In this document: positions 8,420-17,540 of the stretch, one piece after another
Numbering within the stretch: position 1 is the stretch's first letter
Layout of the letters: every line of letters begins with the position of its first letter
Assembly (NCBI RefSeq): GCF_001905345.1
Contig: NZ_LFBV01000001.1
Coordinates: 321,321-385,320 of the forward strand
Source: Streptomyces uncialis
GTDB taxonomy: Bacteria > Actinomycetota > Actinomycetes > Streptomycetales > Streptomycetaceae
DNA: 64,000 nucleotides
Direction: 5' to 3'
Notes under the pieces: model-generated
Database searches by the model: none
What the model was told of the DNA's origin: nothing
What the model saw: only the letters and a program-made list of their open reading frames with translations
Made by a program: the position numbers and the translations under genes

Positions 8420-10144
8420 ATGGCACAGACGCAGCGCGCCCAGGGCCCGTCCGACCCCGAGGCCGGTGGTGGCGGTATGTCTGACGCGCCGGAGCTGTGG
8501 GGCAACGGCGGACTGGTCGGGGACGGCCGCTACCGGCTGACGCACCGGCTCGGCCGGGGCGGGATGGCCGAGGTGTTCGCCGCCGAGGACGTCCGGCTCG
8601 GCCGGACCGTCGCCGTGAAGCTGCTGCGCTCGGACCTCGCCGAGGACCCGGTGTCCAAGGCCCGCTTCACCCGTGAGGCACAGTCGGTCGCCGGGCTCAA
8701 CCACCACGCCGTCGTGGCCGTGTACGACTCCGGCGAGGACCAGGTGGGCCGCCAGGTGGTCCCCTACATCGTCATGGAGATCGTCGAGGGCCGCACGATC
8801 CGCGATCTGCTGATCAACGCCGAGGCCCCCGGGCCGGAACAGGCGCTGATCATCGTCTCCGGGGTGCTGGAGGCGCTCGCCTACTCCCACGAGCACGGCA
8901 TCGTGCACCGGGACATCAAGCCCGCGAACGTCATCATCACGCACAACGGCGCCGTGAAGGTCATGGACTTCGGCATCGCGCGTGCCCTGCACGGCGCGCA
9001 GTCGACCATGACCCAGACCGGCATGGTCATGGGCACCCCGCAGTACCTCTCCCCGGAGCAGGCGCTCGGCAAGGCCGTCGACCACCGCTCCGACCTGTAC
9101 GCCACGGGCTGTCTGCTCTACGAACTCCTCGCCCTGCGTCCGCCCTTCACCGGCGAGACCCCGCTGTCGGTGGTCTACCAGCACGTCCAGGACATCCCGG
9201 TCCCGCCCTCCGAGGTCTCCGACGGGGTGCCGCCGGAGCTTGACGGCCTGGTCATGCGGGCGCTGGCGAAGGACCCCGACGACCGCTTCCAGACCGCCGA
9301 GGAGATGCGCGGCCTGATCCAGTACGGCATCCAGATGCTGTACGAGCAGGGCAGCCACACCGGCACCTGGAACACCGGGCCGGTCGACACCCACGAGGGC
9401 GGTCACACCCCCGCGATGGGGATGGGCATGGGGATGGGCGTCGCGGGGACCACCGCGCTGCCGCACCCCGACTCGGGCACCTCGCAGATCCCCCAGCAGA
9501 TGCCGCAGGGCGCGGGCGGCGGCTACGGCGGGTACGACGACCACGGCTCCGGCGGTCCGGGCCGCGGCCGCAACAAGATGTGGCTGCTGGCCGCCCTCGC
9601 GGTCGTCGCCATCGCCGTGGGTATCGCGGTGGCCGTCAGCCAGCTGTCGGGCAAGACCAAGGAGCCGGACACCAACAAGCCGCCCTCGGTGACCAAGTCG
9701 GACAAGCCGAGCCCCTCCGCCAAGGAGTCCAAGGAGTCGACGCCCAGCCAGGACACCGGTCCGGGCACCGGCGGCGACGACGACGGCGGCGACGACAACA
9801 CCTGGACCCCGCCGAAGCAGCAGCAGCCCGGCAGCGGCCGTTCGTCCTACTCCCAGCAGCCGGGCGGCGGTCAGCCGACGACCGGTACGTCGCCCACCCC
9901 GAGCGGGGACGACAGCACCGGGGAACCGACCGGCGCGCCCACCACCGGCGGCGAGACGGACGGCGGCGACACCGGGGAGTCCCCCGGCACCGGCGAGTCC
10001 CCCGGCACGGGGGAGTCCCCGGGTGGCAGCGAGGGCGGCTCGGCCGGAAGCGAGGGCGGCGCCGCGGGCAGTGAGGGCGGCGCGGCCGGCAGCGGCAACG
10101 GCGGTGCGGGCGACCCGGGCGGCGACGGCGGCACCACCCCCTGA
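8420..10144 (+). CDS. Membrane Ser/Thr protein kinase with low-complexity extracellular tail
   Basis: A 574-residue Hanks-type kinase. Kinase domain ~residues 38-300: GRGGMAEVF Gly loop, Lys67, HRDIKPAN at 163-170, DFG at 183-185, GTPQYLSPEQ. A linker with an MG repeat (residues 333-340) precedes a TM helix at ~387-407. The extracellular part (~165 residues) is Ser/Gly/Pro/Thr/Asp-rich with no PASTA or other sensor fold and may span the wall. The kinase cores of this protein and the divergent neighbour are clearly related, so the pair looks like an old duplication. ATG 8420 is used; ATG 8477 (MSDAPELW) is a possible alternative. Confidence 0.9.
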   Translation: MAQTQRAQGPSDPEAGGGGMSDAPELWGNGGLVGDGRYRLTHRLGRGGMAEVFAAEDVRLGRTVAVKLLRSDLAEDPVSKARFTREAQSVAGLNHHAVVAVYDSGEDQVGRQVVPYIVMEIVEGRTIRDLLINAEAPGPEQALIIVSGVLEALAYSHEHGIVHRDIKPANVIITHNGAVKVMDFGIARALHGAQSTMTQTGMVMGTPQYLSPEQALGKAVDHRSDLYATGCLLYELLALRPPFTGETPLSVVYQHVQDIPVPPSEVSDGVPPELDGLVMRALAKDPDDRFQTAEEMRGLIQYGIQMLYEQGSHTGTWNTGPVDTHEGGHTPAMGMGMGMGVAGTTALPHPDSGTSQIPQQMPQGAGGGYGGYDDHGSGGPGRGRNKMWLLAALAVVAIAVGIAVAVSQLSGKTKEPDTNKPPSVTKSDKPSPSAKESKESTPSQDTGPGTGGDDDGGDDNTWTPPKQQQPGSGRSSYSQQPGGGQPTTGTSPTPSGDDSTGEPTGAPTTGGETDGGDTGESPGTGESPGTGESPGGSEGGSAGSEGGAAGSEGGAAGSGNGGAGDPGGDGGTTP

Positions 10145-10285
10145 TCCCGGCACCAGCACCACCCTCCCGCCCGGGAACCACCCTCCGGTCCCGGCACACC
10201 GTCCGGCCCGGGAACCACCGTCCGGCCTCGGAAACACTCCGGTCCCGGCACCACCGCCTGATCCCGTCGCGGCCGGCGGGCCCGG

Positions 10286-10750
10286 TCAGTCCCCTGCGGG
10301 CGGCGCCGGGTCCGCGGTGTGCACGGTGATGAACTGGGGCTCGATCCGCAGATACACCGGGTCGTACGGCTCCCCGTCCATCCGCCCCGGGACCGGACCG
10401 AACAGCAGCAGCTCCCCGTCGCTCGGCCGCACGGCCTCGCACAGCCCGACGAGCTGCACGGACCACTCGCCCCCGGCCGCGTCCCGCCCGCCGAGGTTGT
10501 CCGCGCCGTACGCGACGACACTGCCGACGCACGCCTGGTGATAGCCGGTGCCCCGGTGCATCCGCAGCAGCAGCCGGCCGTCGGCCAGGATGTGGCGCGC
10601 GGTGGCGAGGAACGGGAGCGCGCGCATGCTCGTGGCCACCCGCCCGTGACCGGTCCCGGCCAGCAGGGCGTAGGCGCGGGCGGTGTCGCCCGCGGGGTCC
10701 GGCGACGCGGAGCTGGGCGTGGGCAGGGGCATACGGTCAATGTCGGCCAT
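10286..10750 (-). CDS. Pyridoxamine 5'-phosphate oxidase-family flavoprotein (FMN-binding split barrel)
   Basis: A 154-residue protein matching the small PNPOx-like families of actinobacteria: ARAYALLAGTGHGRVATS, then LPFLATARHILADGRLLLRM and VGSVVAYGAD, giving alternating beta strands of a split barrel. Members bind FMN or F420 or have lost the cofactor; the specific reaction is unknown. ATG 10750 is the only good start. It is transcribed away from the kinase and in the same direction as the response regulator upstream, separated from it by about 100 bp. Confidence 0.7.
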   Translation of the reverse strand: MADIDRMPLPTPSSASPDPAGDTARAYALLAGTGHGRVATSMRALPFLATARHILADGRLLLRMHRGTGYHQACVGSVVAYGADNLGGRDAAGGEWSVQLVGLCEAVRPSDGELLLFGPVPGRMDGEPYDPVYLRIEPQFITVHTADPAPPAGD

Positions 10751-10846
10751 CCGCCGCCACCGCGACAGGGAACCCCGGCCCGCACCCTCCGGGCCGAAGG
10801 TCCCGAACCCCCGCGAAACCCCCGTGACGGAAGTACCGGGCGGGGG

Positions 10847-11524
10847 TCAGTCCCGGCGGGCCTGGATGCGTGCCACGTACGCCGCCGCCTGGCTGCGCCG
10901 CTCCATCCCGAGCTTGGACAGCAGGCTGGACACATAGTTCTTGATGGTCTTCTCGGCGAGGTGCAGCCGCTCACCGATCACCCGGTTGGTCAGCCCCTCC
11001 CCGATCAGATCGAGGATCTTGCGCTCCTGCTCGGTCAGCGACGCCAGCTTCGCGTCGCCCTTGTCCCGGCCGCCGTCCCGCAGCCGCTCCAGCACCCGCC
11101 CCGTGGCGACCGGGTCGAGCAGGGACTTCCCGGCGGCGACCTCACGCACCGCCGACAGCAGTTCGTTGCCGCGGATCGCCTTGAGGACATAGCCCGAGGC
11201 ACCCGCCATGATCGCGTCGAAGAGGGCCTCGTCGTCCGCGAACGACGTCAGCATCAGGCACTTCACGGACTCGTCGGCCGACCGGATCTCCCGGCACACC
11301 TCGACACCGCTGCCGTCCGGCAGCCGGACGTCCAGCACGGCCACGTCCGGACGGACCGCCGGGATACGCGCCAGCGCCTCCGCCGCGGTGCCCGCCTCAC
11401 CGACGACCTCGATGTCGTCCTCGCCGCTCAGCATCTCGTGGACACCGCGGCGGACGACCTCATGGTCGTCGAGAAGAAATACCGTAATTTTTCCCTCTTC
11501 GCGCACGCTGTCAGTCTCACACAC
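10847..11524 (-). CDS. NarL/FixJ-family response regulator (DevR/DosR-like)
   Basis: A 225-residue two-component regulator. The receiver domain has the acidic pair at 19-20 and phospho-acceptor Asp65 (AVLDVRLPDGSG), with the switch Lys in YVLKAIRG. The C-terminal LuxR-type HTH reads LTEQERKILDLIGEGLTNRV then LAEKTIKNYVSSLLSKLGM, the DevR/DosR signature. GTG 11524 is preferred because GGAAGAG lies 3 nt upstream; GTG 11506 and a longer frame from 11587 are alternatives. No sensor kinase is adjacent, so it is an orphan here. It diverges from the bkd operon. Confidence 0.85.
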   Translation of the reverse strand: MCETDSVREEGKITVFLLDDHEVVRRGVHEMLSGEDDIEVVGEAGTAAEALARIPAVRPDVAVLDVRLPDGSGVEVCREIRSADESVKCLMLTSFADDEALFDAIMAGASGYVLKAIRGNELLSAVREVAAGKSLLDPVATGRVLERLRDGGRDKGDAKLASLTEQERKILDLIGEGLTNRVIGERLHLAEKTIKNYVSSLLSKLGMERRSQAAAYVARIQARRD

Positions 11525-11633
11525 GATCTCTTCCGCTGCCCGGGGTCCCCGGGATAACGTTCGCCTGTTCCGGCCCCCTGCGGGCACCTGCCCGACGCTG
11601 TGACCAGCGAGAGTTCCCGGCCCGCGCGATTTA

Positions 11634-11647
11634 CTTGGAGTTCCAAG
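11634..11647. promoter_or_regulatory. Inverted repeat upstream of the bkd operon (candidate operator)
   Basis: CTTGGA-GT-TCCAAG is a perfect 6-2-6 inverted repeat in a locally AT-richer patch, 195 bp upstream of the bkdA start and between divergent genes. It could bind a regulator of bkd or of the response regulator gene. Function is inferred only from symmetry and position. Confidence 0.45.
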
Positions 11648-11841
11648 GAAAATTGCAGGTCAGGAGGTTTTCGCGGCAAGGCGCGACACTGGGTAACGTG
11701 CTTGGTGCAGGGCGCTCGCCGGGGCACCTGTCACGCCTGTTCCCGGCCGACGCACCCACCCCGTGCGCGGGTCTCGGGGTCAGGCGACCGCACTGGCCCG
11801 CCCGGCGAACCCGGGCGGCCGGACCGACGGAGGAGCAGCAC

Positions 11842-13002
11842 GTGACCGTGGAGAGCACTGTCACGCGGGGGCCGCGCAAGCGGGCCGCCGCGAAGAAGAC
11901 CCCGGGCGGCCAGCCCGACCTCGTCCAGCTTCTGACCCCCGAGGGCAAGCGGGTCAGGCCGACCAAGGCGCTCGCCGAGTACGCCGCGTTCGTCGAGGAC
12001 ATCACCCCCGAGGAGCTGCGCGGGCTCTACCGCGACATGGTCCTCACCCGCCGCTTCGACGCCGAGGCGACCTCCCTCCAGCGCCAGGGCGAGCTGGGCC
12101 TGTGGGCCTCGCTGCTCGGCCAGGAGGCCGCGCAGATCGGCTCGGGCCGCGCCACCCGCCCGGACGACTACGTGTTCCCCACGTACCGGGAGCACGGCGT
12201 CGCCTGGACCCGGGGCGTCGACCCCACACTGCTCCTCGGGATGTTCCGGGGGGTCAACAACGGCGGCTGGGACCCCACCACCAACAACTTCCACCTGTAC
12301 ACGATCGTCATCGGCTCGCAGACCCTGCACGCCACCGGCTACGCCATGGGCATCGCCAAGGACGGCGCGGACTCGGCGGTGATCGCGTACTTCGGTGACG
12401 GCGCCTCCAGCCAGGGCGACGTGGCGGAGTCGTTCACCTTCTCGGCGGTCTACAACGCGCCCGTGGTGTTCTTCTGCCAGAACAACCAGTGGGCGATCTC
12501 CGAGCCGACCGAGAAGCAGACCCGGGTGCCGCTGTACCAGCGCGCACGCGGCTACGGCTTCCCCGGTGTACGGGTCGACGGCAACGACGTCCTCGCGTGT
12601 CTCGCCGTCACCCGCTGGGCGCTGGAGCGCGCCCGCCGGGGCGAGGGGCCGACCCTGGTCGAGGCGTTCACGTACCGGATGGGCGCGCACACCACGTCCG
12701 ACGACCCCACCCGCTACCGCCACGACGACGAGCGGGCGGCCTGGGAGGCCAAGGACCCGATCATCCGGCTGCGCGCGTACCTGGAGGCCCAGTCGCACGC
12801 GGACGAGGCGTTCTTCGCGGAGCTGGAGGCCGAGAGCGAGGCACTCGGCAAGCGGGTGCGTGAGGTGGTGCGGGCCATGCCGGACCCGGAGCATCTGGCC
12901 ATCTTCGACAACGTGTACGCGGACGGGCACGCGCTCGTCGACGAGGAGCGCGCGCAGTTCGCCGCCTACCAGGCGTCGTTCGCGGACGGGGAGGACAAGT
13001 GA
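11842..13002 (+). CDS. bkdA: Branched-chain 2-oxo acid dehydrogenase E1 alpha subunit
   Basis: The 386-residue thiamine-diphosphate-binding alpha subunit of E1, which decarboxylates 2-oxo acids from Val, Leu and Ile, supplying branched acyl-CoA for fatty acids and polyketides. The ThDP/Mg motif runs from GDG (185-187) to NN (214-215), with HATGYAMG before it and YRMGAHTTSDDPTRYR in the phosphorylation-loop region. GTG 11842 is chosen because GGAGGAG ends 7 nt upstream; longer open frame upstream is non-coding in character. Its stop overlaps the bkdB start (GTGA), marking translational coupling. Confidence 0.93.
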   Translation: MTVESTVTRGPRKRAAAKKTPGGQPDLVQLLTPEGKRVRPTKALAEYAAFVEDITPEELRGLYRDMVLTRRFDAEATSLQRQGELGLWASLLGQEAAQIGSGRATRPDDYVFPTYREHGVAWTRGVDPTLLLGMFRGVNNGGWDPTTNNFHLYTIVIGSQTLHATGYAMGIAKDGADSAVIAYFGDGASSQGDVAESFTFSAVYNAPVVFFCQNNQWAISEPTEKQTRVPLYQRARGYGFPGVRVDGNDVLACLAVTRWALERARRGEGPTLVEAFTYRMGAHTTSDDPTRYRHDDERAAWEAKDPIIRLRAYLEAQSHADEAFFAELEAESEALGKRVREVVRAMPDPEHLAIFDNVYADGHALVDEERAQFAAYQASFADGEDK

Positions 13003-13985
13003 CCATGGCCGTCAAGAAGCTGCCGATCGCCAAGGCGATCAACGAATCCCTGCGCCGCGCGCTCGACACCGACCCCAAGGTCCTGGTGATGGGCGAGGAC
13101 GTGGGCAAGCTCGGCGGGGTGTTCCGGGTGACCGACGGACTCCAGAAGGACTTCGGGGAGGAGCGGGTCATCGACACCCCGCTCGCCGAGTCCGGCATCG
13201 TCGGCACGGCCATCGGTCTCGCGCTGCGCGGGTACCGCCCGGTGGTGGAGATCCAGTTCGACGGCTTCGTCTTCCCGGCGTACGACCAGATCGTCACGCA
13301 GCTCGCGAAGATGCACGCGCGGGCGCTGGGCAAGATCAAGCTGCCGGTCGTCATCCGTATCCCCTACGGCGGCGGCATCGGCGCGGTCGAGCACCACTCG
13401 GAGTCGCCGGAGGCCCTGTTCGCGCATGTGGCGGGCCTGAAGGTGGTCTCCCCGTCGAACTCCTCCGACGCGTACTGGATGCTCCAGCAGGCGATCCAGA
13501 GCGACGACCCGGTCATCTTCTTCGAGCCCAAGCGGCGCTACTGGGACAAGAGCGAGGTCGACCCCGAGTCGATCCCCGGCCCGCTGCACAAGGCGTCCGT
13601 GGTCCGTACGGGCACCGATCTCACGCTGGTCGCGTACGGCCCGATGGTGAAGGTCTGCCTGGAGGCCGCCGCGGCGGCCGAGGAGGAGGGCCGTTCGCTG
13701 GAGGTCGTCGATCTGCGGTCCATCTCCCCGATCGACTTCGACACGGTGCAGACGTCCGTGGAGAAGACCCGCCGGCTGGTCGTCGTCCATGAGGCGCCGG
13801 TCTTCCTCGGCTCGGGCGCGGAGCTGGCGGCGCGGATCACCGAGCGGTCCTTCTACCACCTGGAGGCCCCCGTCCTGCGGGTCGGCGGCTACCACGCGCC
13901 GTATCCCCCGGCGCGGCTGGAGGAGGAGTACCTGCCGGGTCTCGACCGGGTGCTCGACGCCGTCGACCGCTCGCTGGCGTACTGA
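12999..13985 (+). CDS. bkdB: Branched-chain 2-oxo acid dehydrogenase E1 beta subunit
   Basis: The 328-residue transketolase-like beta subunit that pairs with BkdA in the E1 heterotetramer. Visible features are MGEDVGKLGGVFRVTDGL, TPLAESGIVGTAIGLALRG, the pyrimidine-fold segment EIQFDGFVFPAYDQI and a C-terminal transketolase_C domain ending in PGLDRVLDAVDRSL. GTG 12999 overlaps the bkdA stop and follows GGGGAGGA; ATG 13005 is equally possible. Middle gene of bkdABC, 11 bp before bkdC. Confidence 0.93.
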   Translation: MTMAVKKLPIAKAINESLRRALDTDPKVLVMGEDVGKLGGVFRVTDGLQKDFGEERVIDTPLAESGIVGTAIGLALRGYRPVVEIQFDGFVFPAYDQIVTQLAKMHARALGKIKLPVVIRIPYGGGIGAVEHHSESPEALFAHVAGLKVVSPSNSSDAYWMLQQAIQSDDPVIFFEPKRRYWDKSEVDPESIPGPLHKASVVRTGTDLTLVAYGPMVKVCLEAAAAAEEEGRSLEVVDLRSISPIDFDTVQTSVEKTRRLVVVHEAPVFLGSGAELAARITERSFYHLEAPVLRVGGYHAPYPPARLEEEYLPGLDRVLDAVDRSLAY

Positions 13986-13996
13986 GGAGGAGGGCT

Positions 13997-15514
13997 GTGA
14001 CCACGATGACCCAGGCGTCCGTTTCCGTGCGCGAGTTCAAGATGCCCGATGTGGGCGAGGGCCTGACCGAGGCCGAGATCCTCACCTGGTACGTGAAGGT
14101 CGGCGACACCGTCTCCGACGGACAGGTCGTGTGCGAGGTCGAGACCGCCAAGGCGGCCGTCGAGCTGCCGATCCCGTTCGACGGGGTGGTGGCCGAACTG
14201 CGGTTCCCCGCGGGCACCACCGTGGACGTGGGGCAGGTGATCATCACCGTGGACGTGGGCGGTGGCGACACCTCCGCCCAGGCCGCCCCCGCTCCGGCCG
14301 CCCCCGAGGCCCCGGCGTCCACCCCGGCCGCCCCCGAGGCCCCCGCTGCCCCCGCTGCTCCCACCGGGGAGAAGCCCGCGCCCCAGGGCCGTACGCCGGT
14401 GCTGGTCGGGTACGGCGTGGCCGAGAGCTCGACCCGCCGCAGGCCGCGCAAGCAGGACCCGGCGGCGCAGGCCCCGGCACCGGCGCCCGCTCCCGTGGTG
14501 GCCGAGGCACCCGCCCCCGCACCCGTCCCGGCTCCCGCCGCGAACGGCGCCCGGCCGCTCGCCAAGCCGCCCGTCCGCAAGCTGGCCAAGGACCTCGGGG
14601 TCGATCTCGCGGTGGTGACACCGAGCGGTCCCGGCGGGATCGTCACCCGGGAGGACGTCCACGCGGCGGCCGGACCCGGGACCGCGAACGGTGCCGTGTC
14701 CGCCCCGGCCGCGGAGCCGTCGGACGGGGCCCGGCAGGCACCGGCGCCCCAGCCCGAGGCGGAGACCCAGGAGCACGTACAGCCGCAGGCGCCCGTGTCC
14801 GGGGCGCGGGAGACCCGGATCCCGGTCAAGGGGGTCCGCAAGGCGACCGCGCAGGCCATGGTCGGTTCGGCGTTCACCGCCCCGCATGTCACCGAGTTCG
14901 TCACCGTCGACGTGACGCGCACGATGAAGCTGGTGGAGGAGCTCAAGCGGGACGCCGACAGCTACGGTCTCGCGGGGCTGCGGGTGAATCCGCTGCTGCT
15001 GATCGCCCGTGCGCTGCTGGTCGCGATCAAGCGCAACCCGGAGGTCAACGCGGCGTGGGACGAGGCGAACCAGGAGATCGTGCGCAAGCACTACGTGAAC
15101 CTGGGCATCGCCGCCGCCACCCCGCGCGGACTGCTCGTCCCGAACATCAAGGACGCGCACGAGAAGTCCCTGCCGCAGCTGGCGAAGGACCTGGCCGAAC
15201 TGGTCGCCACGGCACGTGAGGGCAAGACCTCACCCGCCGCGATGCAGGGGGGCACGGTCACCATCACCAATGTCGGGGTCTTCGGCGTCGACACGGGCAC
15301 CCCCATCCTGAACCCGGGGGAGTCCGCGATCCTCGCCGTCGGCGCGATCAAGCTCCAGCCCTGGGTGCACAAGGGCAAGGTGAAGCCCCGCCAGGTCACC
15401 ACCCTCGCCCTCTCCTTCGACCACCGGCTGGTCGACGGCGAGCTGGGCTCCCGGGTGCTCGCCGATCTGGCGGCGGTTCTGGAACAGCCCAAGAGGTTCA
15501 TCGCCTGGGCGTGA
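13997..15514 (+). CDS. bkdC: Branched-chain 2-oxo acid dehydrogenase E2, dihydrolipoamide acyltransferase
   Basis: The 505-residue E2 core of the complex that transfers the acyl group to CoA. One N-terminal lipoyl domain carries the lipoylated Lys52 (ETAKAAVELP). An Ala/Pro-rich flexible linker follows, then a peripheral-subunit-binding domain (~180-220, KPPVRKLAKDLGVDL), a second Ala/Pro linker, and the catalytic trimer domain with SFDHRLVDG near the C-terminus (His476, Asp480). GAGGAGG precedes GTG 13997. No E3 lipoamide dehydrogenase gene is adjacent, so E3 must be shared from elsewhere. Confidence 0.93.
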   Translation: MTTMTQASVSVREFKMPDVGEGLTEAEILTWYVKVGDTVSDGQVVCEVETAKAAVELPIPFDGVVAELRFPAGTTVDVGQVIITVDVGGGDTSAQAAPAPAAPEAPASTPAAPEAPAAPAAPTGEKPAPQGRTPVLVGYGVAESSTRRRPRKQDPAAQAPAPAPAPVVAEAPAPAPVPAPAANGARPLAKPPVRKLAKDLGVDLAVVTPSGPGGIVTREDVHAAAGPGTANGAVSAPAAEPSDGARQAPAPQPEAETQEHVQPQAPVSGARETRIPVKGVRKATAQAMVGSAFTAPHVTEFVTVDVTRTMKLVEELKRDADSYGLAGLRVNPLLLIARALLVAIKRNPEVNAAWDEANQEIVRKHYVNLGIAAATPRGLLVPNIKDAHEKSLPQLAKDLAELVATAREGKTSPAAMQGGTVTITNVGVFGVDTGTPILNPGESAILAVGAIKLQPWVHKGKVKPRQVTTLALSFDHRLVDGELGSRVLADLAAVLEQPKRFIAWA

Positions 15515-15534
15515 TCCCCGGTGCGGTACGAGAA

Positions 15535-15580
15535 GGGGCCGTTCCCCGGCCGGTGGTGAAACCGGCCGGGGCACGGCCCC
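15535..15580. terminator. Bidirectional terminator between bkdC and the carboxypeptidase gene
   Basis: A long hairpin with arms GGGGCCGT/ACGGCCCC continuing into CCCCGGCCGGT/ACCGGCCGGGG and a 6-nt loop. It sits in the gap between converging genes, 21 bp after bkdC and 18 bp beyond the carboxypeptidase stop. Confidence 0.88.
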
Positions 15581-15598
15581 GTTCCGTCTGCGGTCGCG

Positions 15599-16495
15599 TC
15601 AGCGCTTGAACGCGTAGTCCATCAGCTTCTTGGCCTCCGCGTTGCGGTTGGCCTCGGAGGAGGACGCCAGGACGGTGCCGATCACCGTCTTGCCGCCGCG
15701 GGTCGCGGCGAAGACCAGGCAGTACTTGGCCTGGGGGCCCGAGCCGGTCTTGATGCCGATGGCGCCCGGGTAGGTCCCGAGCAGCTTGTTGGTGTTCTTC
15801 CAGTTCATGTAGCGGTAGCCACCGCTGCGCGTGGTGACCTTCTGCTTGGTGGTCTTCGACTTCACGATGGTCCGGAACGTGGAGTTCTTCATCGTGTTGC
15901 TCGCGAGCTTGGTCAGATCGTTCGGCGTCGAGTAATTGCTTCCGTTGCTGATGCCGTCGAACGAGTCGAACTTGGTGTTGCGCAGACCGAGGGTCCGCGC
16001 GGTGCTGTTCATCTGGCCGATGAACGACTTGACGCGGGCGTCGCGCGTCGAACCCTTGCCGAACTTGTCCGCCAGCGCGTAGGCCGCGTCACAGCCGGAC
16101 GGCAGCATCAGCCCGTACAGCAGCTGACGGACCGTCACCTTGTCGTTGACGAACAGCCCTGCCGACGAGGCGCCCTTCGACACGATGTAGTCGCTGTACG
16201 CCTTCTGGATCGTCACCTTGGAGTCGAGGTTCAGATTCCGCTGCGACAGCACCACCTTGGCGGTCATGATCTTCGTGGTGGAGCCCGTGGACAGCTTGGT
16301 GCCCCCGGCCTTGCTGTAAAGAGTGCGCCCCGTCGCGTTGTTCATCACATAGCCGCCCTTGGCCGTGATGGCCGGCGGTGCCGGGGAAGCGGCCTGGGCC
16401 GAGGTGGCGGTCACGCCTCCGGCGAGCATCGCGCCCGCCGTGAGTGTCACGGTAACGGCCGAAGCGCGACGAATGCCCTTGATGCCAGTACTCAA
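15599..16495 (-). CDS. Secreted D-alanyl-D-alanine carboxypeptidase (peptidase S11)
   Basis: A 298-residue penicillin-binding protein 5-like DD-carboxypeptidase that trims peptidoglycan stem peptides outside the membrane. The start is TTG 16495, supported by GGAG 8 nt upstream and the signal peptide beginning right there; longer frames lack a signal. Signal cleavage is likely after SAQA (residues 32-35). Active-site motifs: S72-T-T-K75, SGC at the SxN position (Cys instead of the usual Asn), and KTG in IKTGSG. The Cys in the second motif is worth noting, but is known among actinobacterial relatives as far as I recall. Diverges from a GntR gene. Confidence 0.9.
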   Translation of the reverse strand: MSTGIKGIRRASAVTVTLTAGAMLAGGVTATSAQAASPAPPAITAKGGYVMNNATGRTLYSKAGGTKLSTGSTTKIMTAKVVLSQRNLNLDSKVTIQKAYSDYIVSKGASSAGLFVNDKVTVRQLLYGLMLPSGCDAAYALADKFGKGSTRDARVKSFIGQMNSTARTLGLRNTKFDSFDGISNGSNYSTPNDLTKLASNTMKNSTFRTIVKSKTTKQKVTTRSGGYRYMNWKNTNKLLGTYPGAIGIKTGSGPQAKYCLVFAATRGGKTVIGTVLASSSEANRNAEAKKLMDYAFKR

Positions 16496-16820
16496 CTTGA
16501 ATGCTCCAAACGCCCCTGGAAATACGTATATCCGTGCGGCGACAGGAAGATGCCGCACTTGCTGAAGACTCTTGGGGCGGGGTGATGGATGCATGGAAAA
16601 GGTAAAGGAATCCCCTGTGTTCGCGGAGAATCCTCCACCCGGTCTCTTTGTCGCCATATCCCCGCCCTATCCCCGGCCGATCCCATGATTTACCGATGAC
16701 CGGACCGGCGGGGATATCGCGGAGTTATCACCGGCGGCGCACGGAATTCCCCCCTCCGTTCCCGGGTCCGCATCCTGGACCCTCCTCGTCATGCGTACGT
16801 CTTGTATCTAAGCTGTGCGC
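16496..16820. promoter_or_regulatory. Divergent promoter region between carboxypeptidase and gntR
   Basis: The 325-bp gap is AT-richer than its surroundings in 16500-16760. It must contain both divergent promoters. No gene is supported. I see no strong palindrome that I would call an operator. Confidence 0.4.
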
Positions 16821-17540
16821 ATGCCTGCCTCCGCCGCCCTGACCGCCGCTCCCGGGACCCGTGCGACAGGCGCCGCCGCCGCTCCTCCCACCGGACCCGC
16901 CGCCAAGCAGCCGCCCGCCGCCGACCGGGTCTACGGCCACGTCAAACAGGCCGTACTGGACCGCCGCTACGAAGGCGGGACCCTGCTGACCGAGGGCGAG
17001 CTGGCCGAGGCCGTCGGCGTCTCCCGGACCCCCGTACGCGAAGCGCTGCTGCGGCTGGAGGTCGAGGGGCTGATCAAGCTCTACCCGAAGAAGGGCGCCC
17101 TCGTCCTGCCCGTCTCCGCGCAGGAGATCGCGGACGTCGTCGAGACCCGGCTGCTCGTCGAGGAGCACGCCATCCGCAAGGCCGTCCCCGCGCCGCCCCG
17201 GCTGATCGCCCGCCTCGCCGAACTCCTCACCGAGCAGAAGGCGCACGCGGCGGCCGGCCGGTTCACCGAGGCCGCCGTCACCGACCGCTGCTTCCATGTC
17301 GAGATCGTCCGCAGCGGCGGCAACGAGATCCTCTCCCGGCTCTACGAGCAGCTCCGCGACCGGCAGCTGCGGATGGGCGTCGCCGTCATGCACTCCCACC
17401 CCGACCGGATCGCCAAGACCCTGACCGAGCACGAGGAGATCCTCGACGCGCTGCGCGCCGGGGACACCGACCGCGCCGTCGACGTCGTGCACCGCCACAT
17501 CGGCTGGTTCTCCGGCCTCGCCCGGGGTGACGTCCGGTGA
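16821..17540 (+). CDS. GntR/FadR-subfamily transcriptional regulator
   Basis: A 239-residue regulator. After an Ala/Pro-rich N-terminus of ~35 residues comes the winged helix: VYGHVKQAVLDRRYEGGTLL, then ELAEAVGVSRTPVREALLRLEVEGLIKL, the classic GntR signature. The C-terminal FCD helical ligand domain has metal-ligand-like His residues in TDRCFHVEIV and DVVHRHIGWF, typical of carboxylate-sensing FadR-type members. ATG 16821 is used; GTG 16815 is in frame two codons upstream. The stop overlaps the GTG start of the MFS transporter, so the regulator likely controls that transporter. Confidence 0.88.
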   Translation: MPASAALTAAPGTRATGAAAAPPTGPAAKQPPAADRVYGHVKQAVLDRRYEGGTLLTEGELAEAVGVSRTPVREALLRLEVEGLIKLYPKKGALVLPVSAQEIADVVETRLLVEEHAIRKAVPAPPRLIARLAELLTEQKAHAAAGRFTEAAVTDRCFHVEIVRSGGNEILSRLYEQLRDRQLRMGVAVMHSHPDRIAKTLTEHEEILDALRAGDTDRAVDVVHRHIGWFSGLARGDVR

